A stretch of 21,937 nucleotides of DNA from assembly GCA_964410645.1 (NCBI GenBank), contig CAYPHV010000021.1, positions 1-21,937 of the forward strand, in the 5' to 3' direction. The DNA comes from JALTBU01 sp964410645. GTDB lineage: Bacteria > Campylobacterota > Campylobacteria > Campylobacterales > Nautiliaceae. The position numbers were made by a program, and so were the translations under genes. The notes beneath the pieces are model-generated. The model was not told the origin of the DNA. It ran no database searches and saw nothing but the letters and a program-made list of their open reading frames with translations. How positions within the stretch are numbered: the stretch's first letter is position 1; each line of letters begins with the position of its first letter. Of the stretch, positions 15,327 through 21,937 are shown piece by piece.

Positions 15327-15635
15327 TTAACTTAATGCCCTAACTTCTACATCAACCTCCGGTGCCAATTCCAGTTTCATTAATTGATCAACCGTATCAG
15401 GCAATGCGTTCACAACATCAATAAGACGTCTATGAATTCTAATTTCGAATTGTTCTCTGCTGTCTTTATTAACATGAGGTGATTTAAGCACCGTATATCT
15501 TCTGATTTTTGTAGGTAAAGGAATCGGTCCCTTAACACCTGCTCCAGTTCTTTTAATCGCTTCCGTAATAATATTTACAGCCCTGTCAAGCACCCTGTGG
15601 TCATATGCCTGAAGTTTAATTCTAATTGTTTCCAT
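15327..15635 (-). CDS. rpsJ: 30S ribosomal protein S10
   Basis: The 102-residue first gene of the operon. S10 belongs to the 30S head and with NusB takes part in transcription antitermination. METIRIKLQAYDHRVLD, GPIPLPTKIRRYTVLKSPHVNKDSREQFE and IDVVNALPDTVDQLMKLELAPEVDVEVR are typical. AAGGA stands five bases before the ATG at 15635; another ATG in the same leader (AATGCA) is too close to it. The promoter lies at 15684-15712. Confidence 0.98.
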   Translation of the reverse strand: METIRIKLQAYDHRVLDRAVNIITEAIKRTGAGVKGPIPLPTKIRRYTVLKSPHVNKDSREQFEIRIHRRLIDVVNALPDTVDQLMKLELAPEVDVEVRALS

Positions 15636-15683
15636 TGCATTCCTTTTTAAAGATCTCGTGATATTACACGCTTTTGGAATGAA

Positions 15684-15712
15684 ATTATAAGTTAAATTAA
15701 TTTTTTTTGCAA
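15684..15712 (-). promoter_or_regulatory. Sigma70-type promoter for the ribosomal protein operon
   Basis: On the minus strand a TTGCAA (-35, 15712-15707) and a TATAAT (-10, 15689-15684) are separated by exactly 17 bases of A/T-rich sequence including an A8 run. The start point would be near 15677, leaving a leader of roughly 40 nt before rpsJ. It is the only good promoter match in the 118-base gap and precedes 23 co-directional genes with no gap over 40 bases. The leader contains a small inverted repeat, CGTG-TAATAT-CACG. Confidence 0.75.
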
Positions 15713-15717
15713 GAGAA

Positions 15718-15735
15718 AAGAAAGCGTTCTTTCCT
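15718..15735 (-). terminator. Hairpin downstream of the LOG-family gene, possible terminator
   Basis: On the minus strand AGGAAAG (15735-15729), loop AACG and CTTTCTT (15724-15718) can pair over seven positions with one G-U, followed by the T-rich TTCTCTT. It lies between the stop of the LOG gene (15754) and the -35 of the ribosomal promoter. A competing stem (TTTCCTT at 15742-15748 with AAGGAAA at 15730-15736) uses the same purine arm. Both are short and in biased sequence, so the call is tentative. Confidence 0.4.
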
Positions 15736-15753
15736 TATAAAAAGGAAAAAGAA

Positions 15754-16422
15754 TTAAATTTTTTGGTTATGAAAATCCGGTTTTATTGCATTTTGACAAA
15801 TATATTTTACCGCCTCATCAACATCATCAGTAACAATAAACAAATTAAGAGCTTCTTTATCTATATGTTTATATTCAAGCATTTTTCCAAAAAAATCAAG
15901 TAAAGGCTTATAATATTCCACCCCAAAAAATACGATGGGGATACGGCTCATTTTTTTGGTCTGGACCAAAACCAAAACTTCGCTTAATTCATCGAGCGTC
16001 CCAAAACCTCCGGGCATCATAACAGTTCCAACACTATATTTTAAAAATGTAACTTTTCTTGTAAAAAAATACCTAAATGACAATTTTGTTTTCACATAAG
16101 GATTTGTAATCTGTTCACGCGGCAGTAAAATATTAAGCCCCACGCTTATTTTAGCGCCTTTATTTGCCGCTTCCATTATACCGGGACCCCCTCCTGTGAT
16201 AATTGCATAACCTTTATCGCTTAGTTTTTTACTTATTTCAGTGGTTTTTTCATAATAATAAACTCCGGGTTTTTCTCTTGCGGACCCGAAAATAGAAATT
16301 CCCGGAGGCAAATCGTCAAGTTCTTCAAACGCATCTGTAAAATCACTTATTACCCTGAACATCCTCCACAAATCTTTTGTAGGATTACGGTTGTCTAAAA
16401 ATTCTTTTTGTATATCTTTCAT
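15754..16422 (-). CDS. LOG family (TIGR00730) Rossmann-fold protein
   Basis: A 222-residue protein of the lysine-decarboxylase-like LOG family. The signatures are SIFGSAR (43-49), the glycine-rich GGGPGIMEAAN (77-87) and the catalytic PGGFGTLDE (137-145). Characterised members are nucleotide 5'-monophosphate nucleosidases or cytokinin-activating phosphoribohydrolases, releasing a base from a nucleoside monophosphate; whether this member acts on AMP, other nucleotides or something else is unknown. The start ATG follows AAGGA by five bases. It begins 11 bases after the toxin stop, so it is probably co-transcribed with the toxin-antitoxin pair. It is not disrupted. Confidence 0.88.
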   Translation of the reverse strand: MKDIQKEFLDNRNPTKDLWRMFRVISDFTDAFEELDDLPPGISIFGSAREKPGVYYYEKTTEISKKLSDKGYAIITGGGPGIMEAANKGAKISVGLNILLPREQITNPYVKTKLSFRYFFTRKVTFLKYSVGTVMMPGGFGTLDELSEVLVLVQTKKMSRIPIVFFGVEYYKPLLDFFGKMLEYKHIDKEALNLFIVTDDVDEAVKYICQNAIKPDFHNQKI

Positions 16423-16433
16423 TATTATCCTTT

Positions 16434-16703
16434 TTAATCATATGCGTTTTGTCTGTGTTTAAAATCTGTTACGACAATCAATACCTTTTCATACTCAATG
16501 AGATAAAAAAGTCTGTAGTTTCCAAGTCTATATCTGTAATAACCCTCAAATTTTCCTTTAAGTTTTTTTATATTTGTTCCACAATACGGATTCGATTTTA
16601 ACTGAGGATATACTACAGCAACAATTTTGTTATAAATTTTTTTGTCAATATTTTTTTTAATTTTTTGAAAATTCTTCGTTTCTGCTATCTTGAAATCATA
16701 CAA
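16434..16703 (-). CDS. Type II toxin, RelE/ParE superfamily
   Basis: An 89-residue basic protein with the RelE-type fold pattern. It has an N-terminal helical part, then KKLKGKFEGYYRYRLGNYRL (47-66), FYLIEYEKVLIVVTDF, and the ending HRQNAYD, with His83, Arg84 and Tyr88 in the place of RelE catalytic or RNA-contact residues. It would act as a ribosome-dependent mRNA endonuclease; gyrase inhibition as in ParE cannot be excluded. The start is TTG at 16703. The nearby ATG (16699) is in another frame and soon stops. It overlaps the antitoxin end by eight bases, which suggests low, coupled synthesis relative to the antitoxin. LOG-family coding sequence follows. Confidence 0.85.
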   Translation of the reverse strand: MYDFKIAETKNFQKIKKNIDKKIYNKIVAVVYPQLKSNPYCGTNIKKLKGKFEGYYRYRLGNYRLFYLIEYEKVLIVVTDFKHRQNAYD

Positions 16704-16932
16704 TTGTATAATCCCCGTTTTTTGCCTCTTTTAAACCAATTTCCAGGTTCTTAACCAGTTCTTTATCGTTTAAAATTTCATTCATTTCGTCATCACTTAT
16801 ATATTGGGATGAAGTTAAATATTGCAGTGTTGCATACTCGATAAAATTGGAAATATTTCTTCTTTGCCCATCGGCGGCTGTTTTTATCATTTTATAAATT
16901 GCATCATCAACTCTCATTGTTACAGTTTTCAT
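16696..16932 (-). CDS. Antitoxin, ribbon-helix-helix type
   Basis: A 78-residue protein. Its first 40 residues read as a ribbon-helix-helix DNA-binding domain: the beta strand MKTVTMRVDDAIY, then two helices ending NISNFIEYATLQYL. The acidic C-terminal tail, with LEIGLKEAKNGDYTIV, resembles tails that wrap the toxin in RelB-like antitoxins. It should neutralise the RelE-like toxin and repress the shared promoter. The ATG has AAGGAG eight bases upstream and lies downstream of a consensus promoter. It precedes the toxin, the usual order for such pairs. Spacing to the upstream permease gene is 63 bases. Confidence 0.85.
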   Translation of the reverse strand: MKTVTMRVDDAIYKMIKTAADGQRRNISNFIEYATLQYLTSSQYISDDEMNEILNDKELVKNLEIGLKEAKNGDYTIV

Positions 16933-16963
16933 AAAAGTAACTCCTTGTAATATTATTGCTTAA

Positions 16964-16992
16964 ATTATATTCAAAAATATTCATTTTGTCAA
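16964..16992 (-). promoter_or_regulatory. Consensus sigma70 promoter for the toxin-antitoxin/LOG operon
   Basis: On the minus strand TTGACA (16992-16987) and TATAAT (16969-16964) match both consensus hexamers perfectly with a 17-base spacer. The start point would be near 16957. The -35 begins only three bases after the stop codon of the upstream permease gene. This is the strongest promoter in the window by eye. Confidence 0.85.
16967..16983 (-). promoter_or_regulatory. Direct repeats in the antitoxin promoter, likely operator
   Basis: TGAATAT occurs twice on the minus strand (16983-16977 and 16973-16967), exactly ten bases apart, spanning the promoter spacer and entering the -10. A perfect palindrome TAATATTA (16948-16955) lies just downstream. 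Ribbon-helix-helix antitoxins commonly bind pairs of short sites one helical turn apart to repress their own promoter, so these are reasonable operator candidates. The region is AT-rich, so chance repeats are possible. Confidence 0.5.
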
Positions 16993-16995
16993 GAT

Positions 16996-18075
16996 TTAAA
17001 AAAGTCTTCCCATTTTCCTGTATCCATACCAAAATAAAATAATGCCCAAAAAAAGAAGTGCAGCGTAGTAATTCCATAAATGAATCATATCAGCCCCCCT
17101 GAACATTATACTTTCGCTCCCTTCAATATAATATCTAAGAGGTGAAAAAAGGGATAAAAACCGTAAAGCCGGATGCATAGCATAAATAGGCGTCCATGCA
17201 CCGCTTAAAAAAATAAGAGGCATCATTATAAGTATGGAATATTGAGCGACCTGCAGAGCACTTTCACTGACTGCGGCAATAAAAAGCCCAAGTCCCGCCG
17301 CTGTAAGACAATAAAGAAGAGTTAAAACTAAAAAATCAAAAATACTTCCATTCATCGGTGCATTAAATATTCCAAGTATTACAAACCCAAAAGCAACAAT
17401 AACCCCGCAAAGCAAAATGGCAACCTGAGAGAGAATTTTTGCAAAAATAATAAGTTTTGAATTAACAGGCATTAAAAGCATTATATCCCAAGTCCCGTCC
17501 TCTTTTTCTTTTACAAACACCATAGCAGTCAGTATTACCCCAAGAAGTGTAATAACAGATAAAAGCTCGGTAAAAGACATAAACCATTTTGAATTGCTGT
17601 TTTGGTTAAAAAGCTTATGAATTGCCAAATCTATCGGAAATTTGACATTACTCATATGTAAAATTATATTTTGCAGGTAACTGAGCGTCACATAAGCCTG
17701 GCTTGCCGCGGTTGAATCAATTAAAACATTAATTTTAGCCGGTTCTTTTTTATAAATATTTTTTTCAAAATCACTGTTAAATACAATTCCGACCATTATT
17801 TTTTTATTAAAAATAGCACTGCTTAACTCTTTTTGGGATTTAAAAGGAACAGGATTTTTAAATTCAGGCCTATGAAAATGAGAGAGAATTTTTTTAGAAA
17901 CCACCCCTTTGGAATAATCAACATATCCTATAGATACGTTTCTGGGTTTTACCTGAACTCCGCTTCCCGAAATATAAATATCAAACGTAAAAGAATATAA
18001 AACCACCGCCACAAGACCGATACTTCTTAAAAAACTTAAAATCTCCTTACCAAATATTGCCATAAACGCTTTCAT
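16996..18075 (-). CDS. ABC-2 type efflux permease, second subunit (YbhR/YhhJ-like)
   Basis: A 359-residue inner membrane protein. It has one N-terminal span (about 10-32), a large periplasmic domain (to about 170), then five hydrophobic spans in the C-terminal half. Typical ABC-2 motifs are VKEKEDGTWDIMLLMPV after the second span, FLSGAWTPIYAMHP and SPLRYYIEG near the end. With its partner permease and the tandem ATPase it should form an exporter in the YbhGFSR or YhiI-RbbA-YhhJ class; substrate unknown. Its ATG overlaps the upstream permease stop by four bases (ATGA). No terminator is seen before the toxin-antitoxin promoter. Confidence 0.88.
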   Translation of the reverse strand: MKAFMAIFGKEILSFLRSIGLVAVVLYSFTFDIYISGSGVQVKPRNVSIGYVDYSKGVVSKKILSHFHRPEFKNPVPFKSQKELSSAIFNKKIMVGIVFNSDFEKNIYKKEPAKINVLIDSTAASQAYVTLSYLQNIILHMSNVKFPIDLAIHKLFNQNSNSKWFMSFTELLSVITLLGVILTAMVFVKEKEDGTWDIMLLMPVNSKLIIFAKILSQVAILLCGVIVAFGFVILGIFNAPMNGSIFDFLVLTLLYCLTAAGLGLFIAAVSESALQVAQYSILIMMPLIFLSGAWTPIYAMHPALRFLSLFSPLRYYIEGSESIMFRGADMIHLWNYYAALLFLGIILFWYGYRKMGRLF

Positions 18076-19178
18076 TTTAAGCCCTTTTTCAAAAGCAATC
18101 TGCCAATTGCAAAAAGTAAAAATGCATAAAAAATCAAAATCCCAAAATAAAGAATATTTTTAGAAGAATTAAACCCCTGACCTATTAAAAAAGTATCATA
18201 AAGCAGATGGTTATAATACATCACAGGAAAAATATGGGCTTCAATATACGATTCACCCTCCATTGAAGAAATCGGCATAAGAATACCAGAATATAAAAAC
18301 CCGGGAATTATAGTAATAATAGCAGTTAAAACTATCGCAACAACCTGACGGGATGAAATAATACTCACAAGCAGTCCTATCCCAAGGGATATTAAAATAT
18401 ATATTTCACTGGCCAGAAAATAAATTAAAAAGCTTCCTTTAAAAGGTACTTTAAAAAGATAAACGGCAACCAGAAACAAAATAAAGATATTAAATGAATG
18501 CAAAATAAATACAGGTGTGAGTTTTGCTGTTAAAAATTCTGTTTTTCTCACAGGTGATGAATAAAAATTAAAAATAGTTCCTTCTTCTTTTTCTTTTACA
18601 ATCAGCAGTGCCGCCAAAATAGCAGGCGCTACCAGTAAAATCAGCCCGATAAGCCCGGGGACAATTGCATTTTCATCTCTTAGGGACTGATTAAAAAGCA
18701 TTCTTTGATTTATGGAAATCAAATTTTTAAAATTAGGATTAAGAGTTCTTGCCGTATTCAAAATAAGCCCCTCGGCGTAACTTTCCATAGTAAGCGCCCT
18801 CATAGGATAAGCCCCATCTATAAAAACCCCAATCTGTGTTTTTTGATTTTTTAAAATTTGTTTTTCAAAAGACACAGGGATAATAAAAATCATATCCACT
18901 TTTCCGATTTTCATTTTATTAAGCGCCTCTTTTTCACTCATAGACGGCATTAGTTTAAAATACTCTGAATCCCTCATTTTTGAAATAAGAGTAAGGGAAA
19001 TTTTGCTTTTGTCATAATCAATTACCACGCTTCTTGCATGCTTTACATTCATTTTAATCCCATATCCGAATAAAATAAGAATCATTAAAGGTATTAAATA
19101 AACCATAAAAATCATTTTACTTCTTACCAAATCTTTAAACTCATTCAGCATATAAGCTTTTATAACCCCTATATTCAT
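18072..19178 (-). CDS. ABC-2 type efflux permease, first subunit (YbhS-like)
   Basis: A 368-residue permease with the same layout as the next one: a first span about 22-42, a periplasmic domain with the segment FNQSLRDENAIVPGLIG at its end, then five spans including VAPAILAALLIVKEKEEGTI, which carries the family motif VKEKEEGT. The C-terminal part has a GFLYSGILMPISSM loop, the counterpart of the SGAWTP loop in the partner. The two permeases are homologous in plan and probably form a heterodimer. The start overlaps the ATPase stop by ATGA. It is co-transcribed with the ATPase. Confidence 0.88.
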   Translation of the reverse strand: MNIGVIKAYMLNEFKDLVRSKMIFMVYLIPLMILILFGYGIKMNVKHARSVVIDYDKSKISLTLISKMRDSEYFKLMPSMSEKEALNKMKIGKVDMIFIIPVSFEKQILKNQKTQIGVFIDGAYPMRALTMESYAEGLILNTARTLNPNFKNLISINQRMLFNQSLRDENAIVPGLIGLILLVAPAILAALLIVKEKEEGTIFNFYSSPVRKTEFLTAKLTPVFILHSFNIFILFLVAVYLFKVPFKGSFLIYFLASEIYILISLGIGLLVSIISSRQVVAIVLTAIITIIPGFLYSGILMPISSMEGESYIEAHIFPVMYYNHLLYDTFLIGQGFNSSKNILYFGILIFYAFLLFAIGRLLLKKGLK

Positions 19179-20812
19179 TTATTTTCTCCATTATTCGTTT
19201 CCTCATAAAATTTAATAAATATATCTTCAAAAGTTTTATCAGGAAATTTCCTGTGCAGATTTTCCACATTGTCATCAACTATTTTTTTGCCTCTTTTTAA
19301 TACAACAACCCTGTCACAATATTCGGCTTCACTCATATAATGTGTTGTAATAAGTATGGAAATTCCCCATTTTTCCTTTAACTGATGCAAAATATCCCAA
19401 AACTGTGCCCTTGCAATTGTATCAACCCCGCTTGTAGGCTCATCCAAAAACAAAACAACCGGCTCATGCATAATAGCGGCTGTCAGTGAAAATCTCTGAT
19501 TTATCCCAAGCGGCACATCTTTTGGAAAAGCATTCAAATATTCTTCGAATCCGAGACTCTGCGCATATTCTTTGATCAGTCTATAAGCTTTTATTACATC
19601 AATTTTATGCATATTGGCAAAATATAATAAATTTTCTTTTATAGTCATATCTTTATAAAGCGCGAAAAGCTGGGACATATATCCGATTTTACTTTTTAAA
19701 ACAATTCTGTCTTCATATGATTTAATTTTTTTGCCAAGAAGAATAAGTTCCCCCTCATCAATGGGATAAAGTCCGAGAAGCATTTTAATAAGCGTGGTTT
19801 TTCCTGCCCCGTTTGCCCCGAGAAGTCCTAAAATTTCGCCTTTTTTAAGTTCTAAATCAATATGGTCATCCGCTATAAAACTACCGAATTTTTTGGTCAT
19901 TCCTTTTGCTTCAAGCACCACATCAGGAAGTGTTTTTTTGTTTTCTTTAATAATTAATTTTGGAGGTATTTTATTATTTTTGAGAGCATTTACAAAAAAC
20001 AGCCCTTCAAGCGTCGGTTTTTTATAAGGAGTATTTAGAGGTTTAACAGAATATGTGGTTTTATTAAATGTTATGCATTCATTGCATTCTGTTTCTCTAT
20101 AAACATAATTTTTAATCGAATCCATCAAATCTTTTGGCTTTCCACCCGCAATAATTTTTCCCTCATCAAACAGATAAACCCTGTCCATCAAAGCGGCTTC
20201 CTGCATATAAGCGGTACTTACAATTGTAAGACCACTTCTGGTTTCATTTAATATTTTCCAAAGTTCACGTCTGCTTAAAGGGTCAACTCCGGTTGTAGGC
20301 TCGTCTAATATTAAAAGTTTCGGTTTATGGATAAGAGTGCAGATAAGGGAGAGTTTTTGTTTCATACCCCCGCTTAAATTTTTAGCAAGTCTGTCCTGAA
20401 ACTCATAAAGGTCTGCCATTTTAAGAAGTTTGTTTCTATATTCATAATATTCATCATCTCTTTTTACATTACTTATATCGCTGAAAAAATCAAGATGCTC
20501 TTTTACACTCAAATTTTTATATAGAACAAGACCTAGCCCCTGTGGCATAAAACCGGTATTATGCTTTAATTTTTCAGTCTCTTTCATACTTTTATAAGTA
20601 AAATCATAAAATCTGATTTCTCCTTCAAAATCCTTAACCCCGCTTATTGCATACATAAATGAGCTCTTCCCCGCCCCGTCAGCCCCTATAAAACCTATTA
20701 TTTCCTTTTCATATCCTTCAATAGACGCATTTTCAATAGCTTTCTTTTTTTTATATTTTACCGTTACATTTTTTGTTTCAAATATTTTTCTCTTTAATTG
20801 AGTATTATCCAT
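19175..20812 (-). CDS. ABC transporter ATP-binding protein with two fused NBDs (YbhF-like)
   Basis: A 545-residue cytoplasmic protein with two nucleotide-binding domains. NBD1 has Walker A GADGAGKS (43-50), the canonical signature LSGGM (146-150), Walker B LLILDE (166-171), and Ala201 (STAYM) where the H-loop His normally stands. NBD2 has Walker A GANGAGKT (332-339), a degenerate signature PLGIN (434-438), Walker B VLFLDE (453-458) and a normal His491 (TTHYM). In a head-to-tail pair one composite site is therefore complete and the other lacks both the signature and the switch His. Similar asymmetry is remembered from RbbA and YbhF. The protein has no membrane spans; two separate permease genes follow by ATGA overlap. 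It powers export of an unknown, probably hydrophobic, substrate. Confidence 0.93.
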   Translation of the reverse strand: MDNTQLKRKIFETKNVTVKYKKKKAIENASIEGYEKEIIGFIGADGAGKSSFMYAISGVKDFEGEIRFYDFTYKSMKETEKLKHNTGFMPQGLGLVLYKNLSVKEHLDFFSDISNVKRDDEYYEYRNKLLKMADLYEFQDRLAKNLSGGMKQKLSLICTLIHKPKLLILDEPTTGVDPLSRRELWKILNETRSGLTIVSTAYMQEAALMDRVYLFDEGKIIAGGKPKDLMDSIKNYVYRETECNECITFNKTTYSVKPLNTPYKKPTLEGLFFVNALKNNKIPPKLIIKENKKTLPDVVLEAKGMTKKFGSFIADDHIDLELKKGEILGLLGANGAGKTTLIKMLLGLYPIDEGELILLGKKIKSYEDRIVLKSKIGYMSQLFALYKDMTIKENLLYFANMHKIDVIKAYRLIKEYAQSLGFEEYLNAFPKDVPLGINQRFSLTAAIMHEPVVLFLDEPTSGVDTIARAQFWDILHQLKEKWGISILITTHYMSEAEYCDRVVVLKRGKKIVDDNVENLHRKFPDKTFEDIFIKFYEETNNGENK

Positions 20813-20832
20813 TATTAATTATCCGTTTTCCA

Positions 20833-21936
20833 TTACATTTTAGGCAATTCATCTAAACTACCGGGAAGTTTTCCCCCTATGCTTATAACCCCGATTCCGG
20901 GAAGCCCGAATTTAATTAAAGGATTAGGGTTTATCGGTTTTATATCAATTTCATAAACCCTTTGGACCCTGTCTTCCCTTACCTCAACCTCTTTTGGAGT
21001 AAATTCAGCCCTCTGGGCAATCTTTATAACTTTTGCCTCAATCGGCTTATTCGGAAACGCATCTAAAAATATTTCTGCCCTGTCCCCTCTTTTTATTTTT
21101 CCGTTATTTACCTCATCGACAAAGACTTTTAAGTATAAATTATCCGGGTCTATTGCAGTTGCCACACTCATACCGGCACCTAAAACTTCGCCGATATTTG
21201 CGACTTTATCCACTATATGCCCGTTTATAGGTGATTTAATAGTAAGTTTATTTATTACAGTCTGTATTTCATCCTTACTGGCATTCAAAGCCAAAATAGC
21301 GTTTTTAAGCGCTTTTATATTAACTCTCGCTGCAACTGCCGTATCAACATTTTTCTTAGCAATTTTAACGGCTTTTATTAAGGCCTCTTTTTTAGCTTTT
21401 AGAGCCTCTGATTGTTTAGTATCTGTTACAGTTTTTAACCCGGCCAGTTCTAAATCGTGAATTTTATTTACTTGTCTTTTAACCAGCTCTTTCATTCTGT
21501 TTTCATCTTTTTTATCCTGATTAATTACAGCTTTTAAAGATTCAATATTTTCAATCAATGATTTTAATTCATCTTTTTTAGCCCCGTAAACAAGCTCAGC
21601 TTCTTGAATGGAATTATTGATTTTAGTTGTTGTAAAATTCAATTCATTTTCTTTTGCTTTTATTTGAAATTCAACCGCTTTTAATTTGTCTTCATATTCG
21701 TCACTATCCAAAACTGCGATAACACCGCCTTTTTTAATATTGCTTCCGTCATCAATATTAACTTTTATAACCCTTCCGGGATATTTTGTATTAATATTAA
21801 TCAAATCCCCGTCAAAATTCCCAACCCCGGCCACAAGCCCCGCCGGAATTTTTTTTGCATTTAAAGCTTTGTAAATTAAAACCCCTCCGACTGCCACTAA
21901 AATTACTAATATAATTCCTACAATATTTTTTTTCAT
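20833..21936 (-). CDS. HlyD-family membrane fusion protein (periplasmic adaptor)
   Basis: A 367-residue protein that would link the inner membrane ABC permeases to a TolC-type outer membrane channel. It has a single N-terminal membrane anchor (about 5-24) and a lipoyl half-motif around 51-78 (YPGRVIKVNIDDGSNIKKG). A long Lys/Glu-rich coiled coil follows (about 80-230), then the second lipoyl half with IKSPINGHIVDKV (233-245). The barrel contains RAEFTPKEVEVREDRVQRVY, a stretch typical of the YhiI and YbhG adaptors that pair with tandem-NBD ATPases. The ATG at 21936 is one base from the window end, so the upstream region is not visible. The ATPase gene follows after 20 bases. Confidence 0.9.
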   Translation of the reverse strand: MKKNIVGIILVILVAVGGVLIYKALNAKKIPAGLVAGVGNFDGDLININTKYPGRVIKVNIDDGSNIKKGGVIAVLDSDEYEDKLKAVEFQIKAKENELNFTTTKINNSIQEAELVYGAKKDELKSLIENIESLKAVINQDKKDENRMKELVKRQVNKIHDLELAGLKTVTDTKQSEALKAKKEALIKAVKIAKKNVDTAVAARVNIKALKNAILALNASKDEIQTVINKLTIKSPINGHIVDKVANIGEVLGAGMSVATAIDPDNLYLKVFVDEVNNGKIKRGDRAEIFLDAFPNKPIEAKVIKIAQRAEFTPKEVEVREDRVQRVYEIDIKPINPNPLIKFGLPGIGVISIGGKLPGSLDELPKM

Positions 21937-21937
21937 T

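Noticed and set aside
19175..20812. Functional link of the RbbA-like ATPase to ribosomes because it lies near the ribosomal operon
   Set aside because: The ATPase sits in an efflux operon with adaptor and permeases, separated from rpsJ by another operon and promoter; proximity gives no real support.
1..21937. tRNA genes, rRNA, CRISPR arrays, insertion sequences
   Set aside because: No cloverleaf-like sequence, regularly spaced repeats, transposase or terminal inverted repeats were recognised by eye on either strand.

Overview
The window looks like a chromosomal segment of an AT-rich Campylobacterota (Epsilonproteobacteria) bacterium, possibly a Nautiliales-type vent organism. This placement is inferred from gene order, low G+C and protein style, not from a search. 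Supporting points are a continuous S10-spc ribosomal operon with no rpmD (L30) between rpsE and rplO, a secY-map-infA end, a four-cysteine zinc-type S14, and tightly packed genes with TAATG and ATGA overlaps.

Region 1 (1-4996, plus strand) is the end of a surface-glycan cluster. It holds a 5'-truncated protein of a type found in capsule/O-antigen loci, a family 2 glycosyltransferase, a radical SAM enzyme cut by a 100-N assembly gap (2229-2328), a UDP-glucuronate decarboxylase (UDP-xylose synthase), and a DUF354 GT-B-like protein. The genes overlap or nearly touch, so they are probably one transcript. The two most downstream genes start with TTG inside TTGA stop/start overlaps. This region is visibly more AT-rich than the rest.

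Region 2 (5001-15635, minus strand) is the ribosomal protein operon, read leftward: rpsJ, rplC, rplD, rplW, rplB, rpsS, rplV, rpsC, rplP, rpmC, rpsQ, rplN, rplX, rplE, rpsN, rpsH, rplF, rplR, rpsE, rplO, secY, map, infA. A good sigma70-type promoter (TTGCAA-17-TATAAT) lies about 40 nt upstream of rpsJ in the 118-bp gap 15636-15753. A hairpin overlaps the secY stop codon and could partly separate map-infA from the genes upstream. The operon ends at infA, four bases from the convergent glycan cluster; the usual rpmJ-rpsM-rpsK-rpsD-rpoA-rplQ continuation is not here.

Region 3 (15754-16992, minus strand) is a small operon: a ribbon-helix-helix antitoxin, a RelE-type toxin with a TTG start, and a LOG-family (TIGR00730) Rossmann protein. 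Its promoter matches the sigma70 consensus perfectly (TTGACA-17-TATAAT), and two direct repeats spaced one helical turn apart lie across the spacer and -10.

Region 4 (16996-21936, minus strand) is an ABC-2 type efflux operon in the order membrane fusion protein, tandem-NBD ATPase, permease, permease, as in E. coli ybhGFSR. The two ATPase halves have complementary motif losses, so one composite ATP site looks degenerate and the other intact.

No tRNA, rRNA, CRISPR array or insertion sequence was recognised, and no gene-free stretch exceeds 300 bases. The least explained item is the radical SAM enzyme embedded with UDP-xylose synthase and DUF354 in the glycan cluster.
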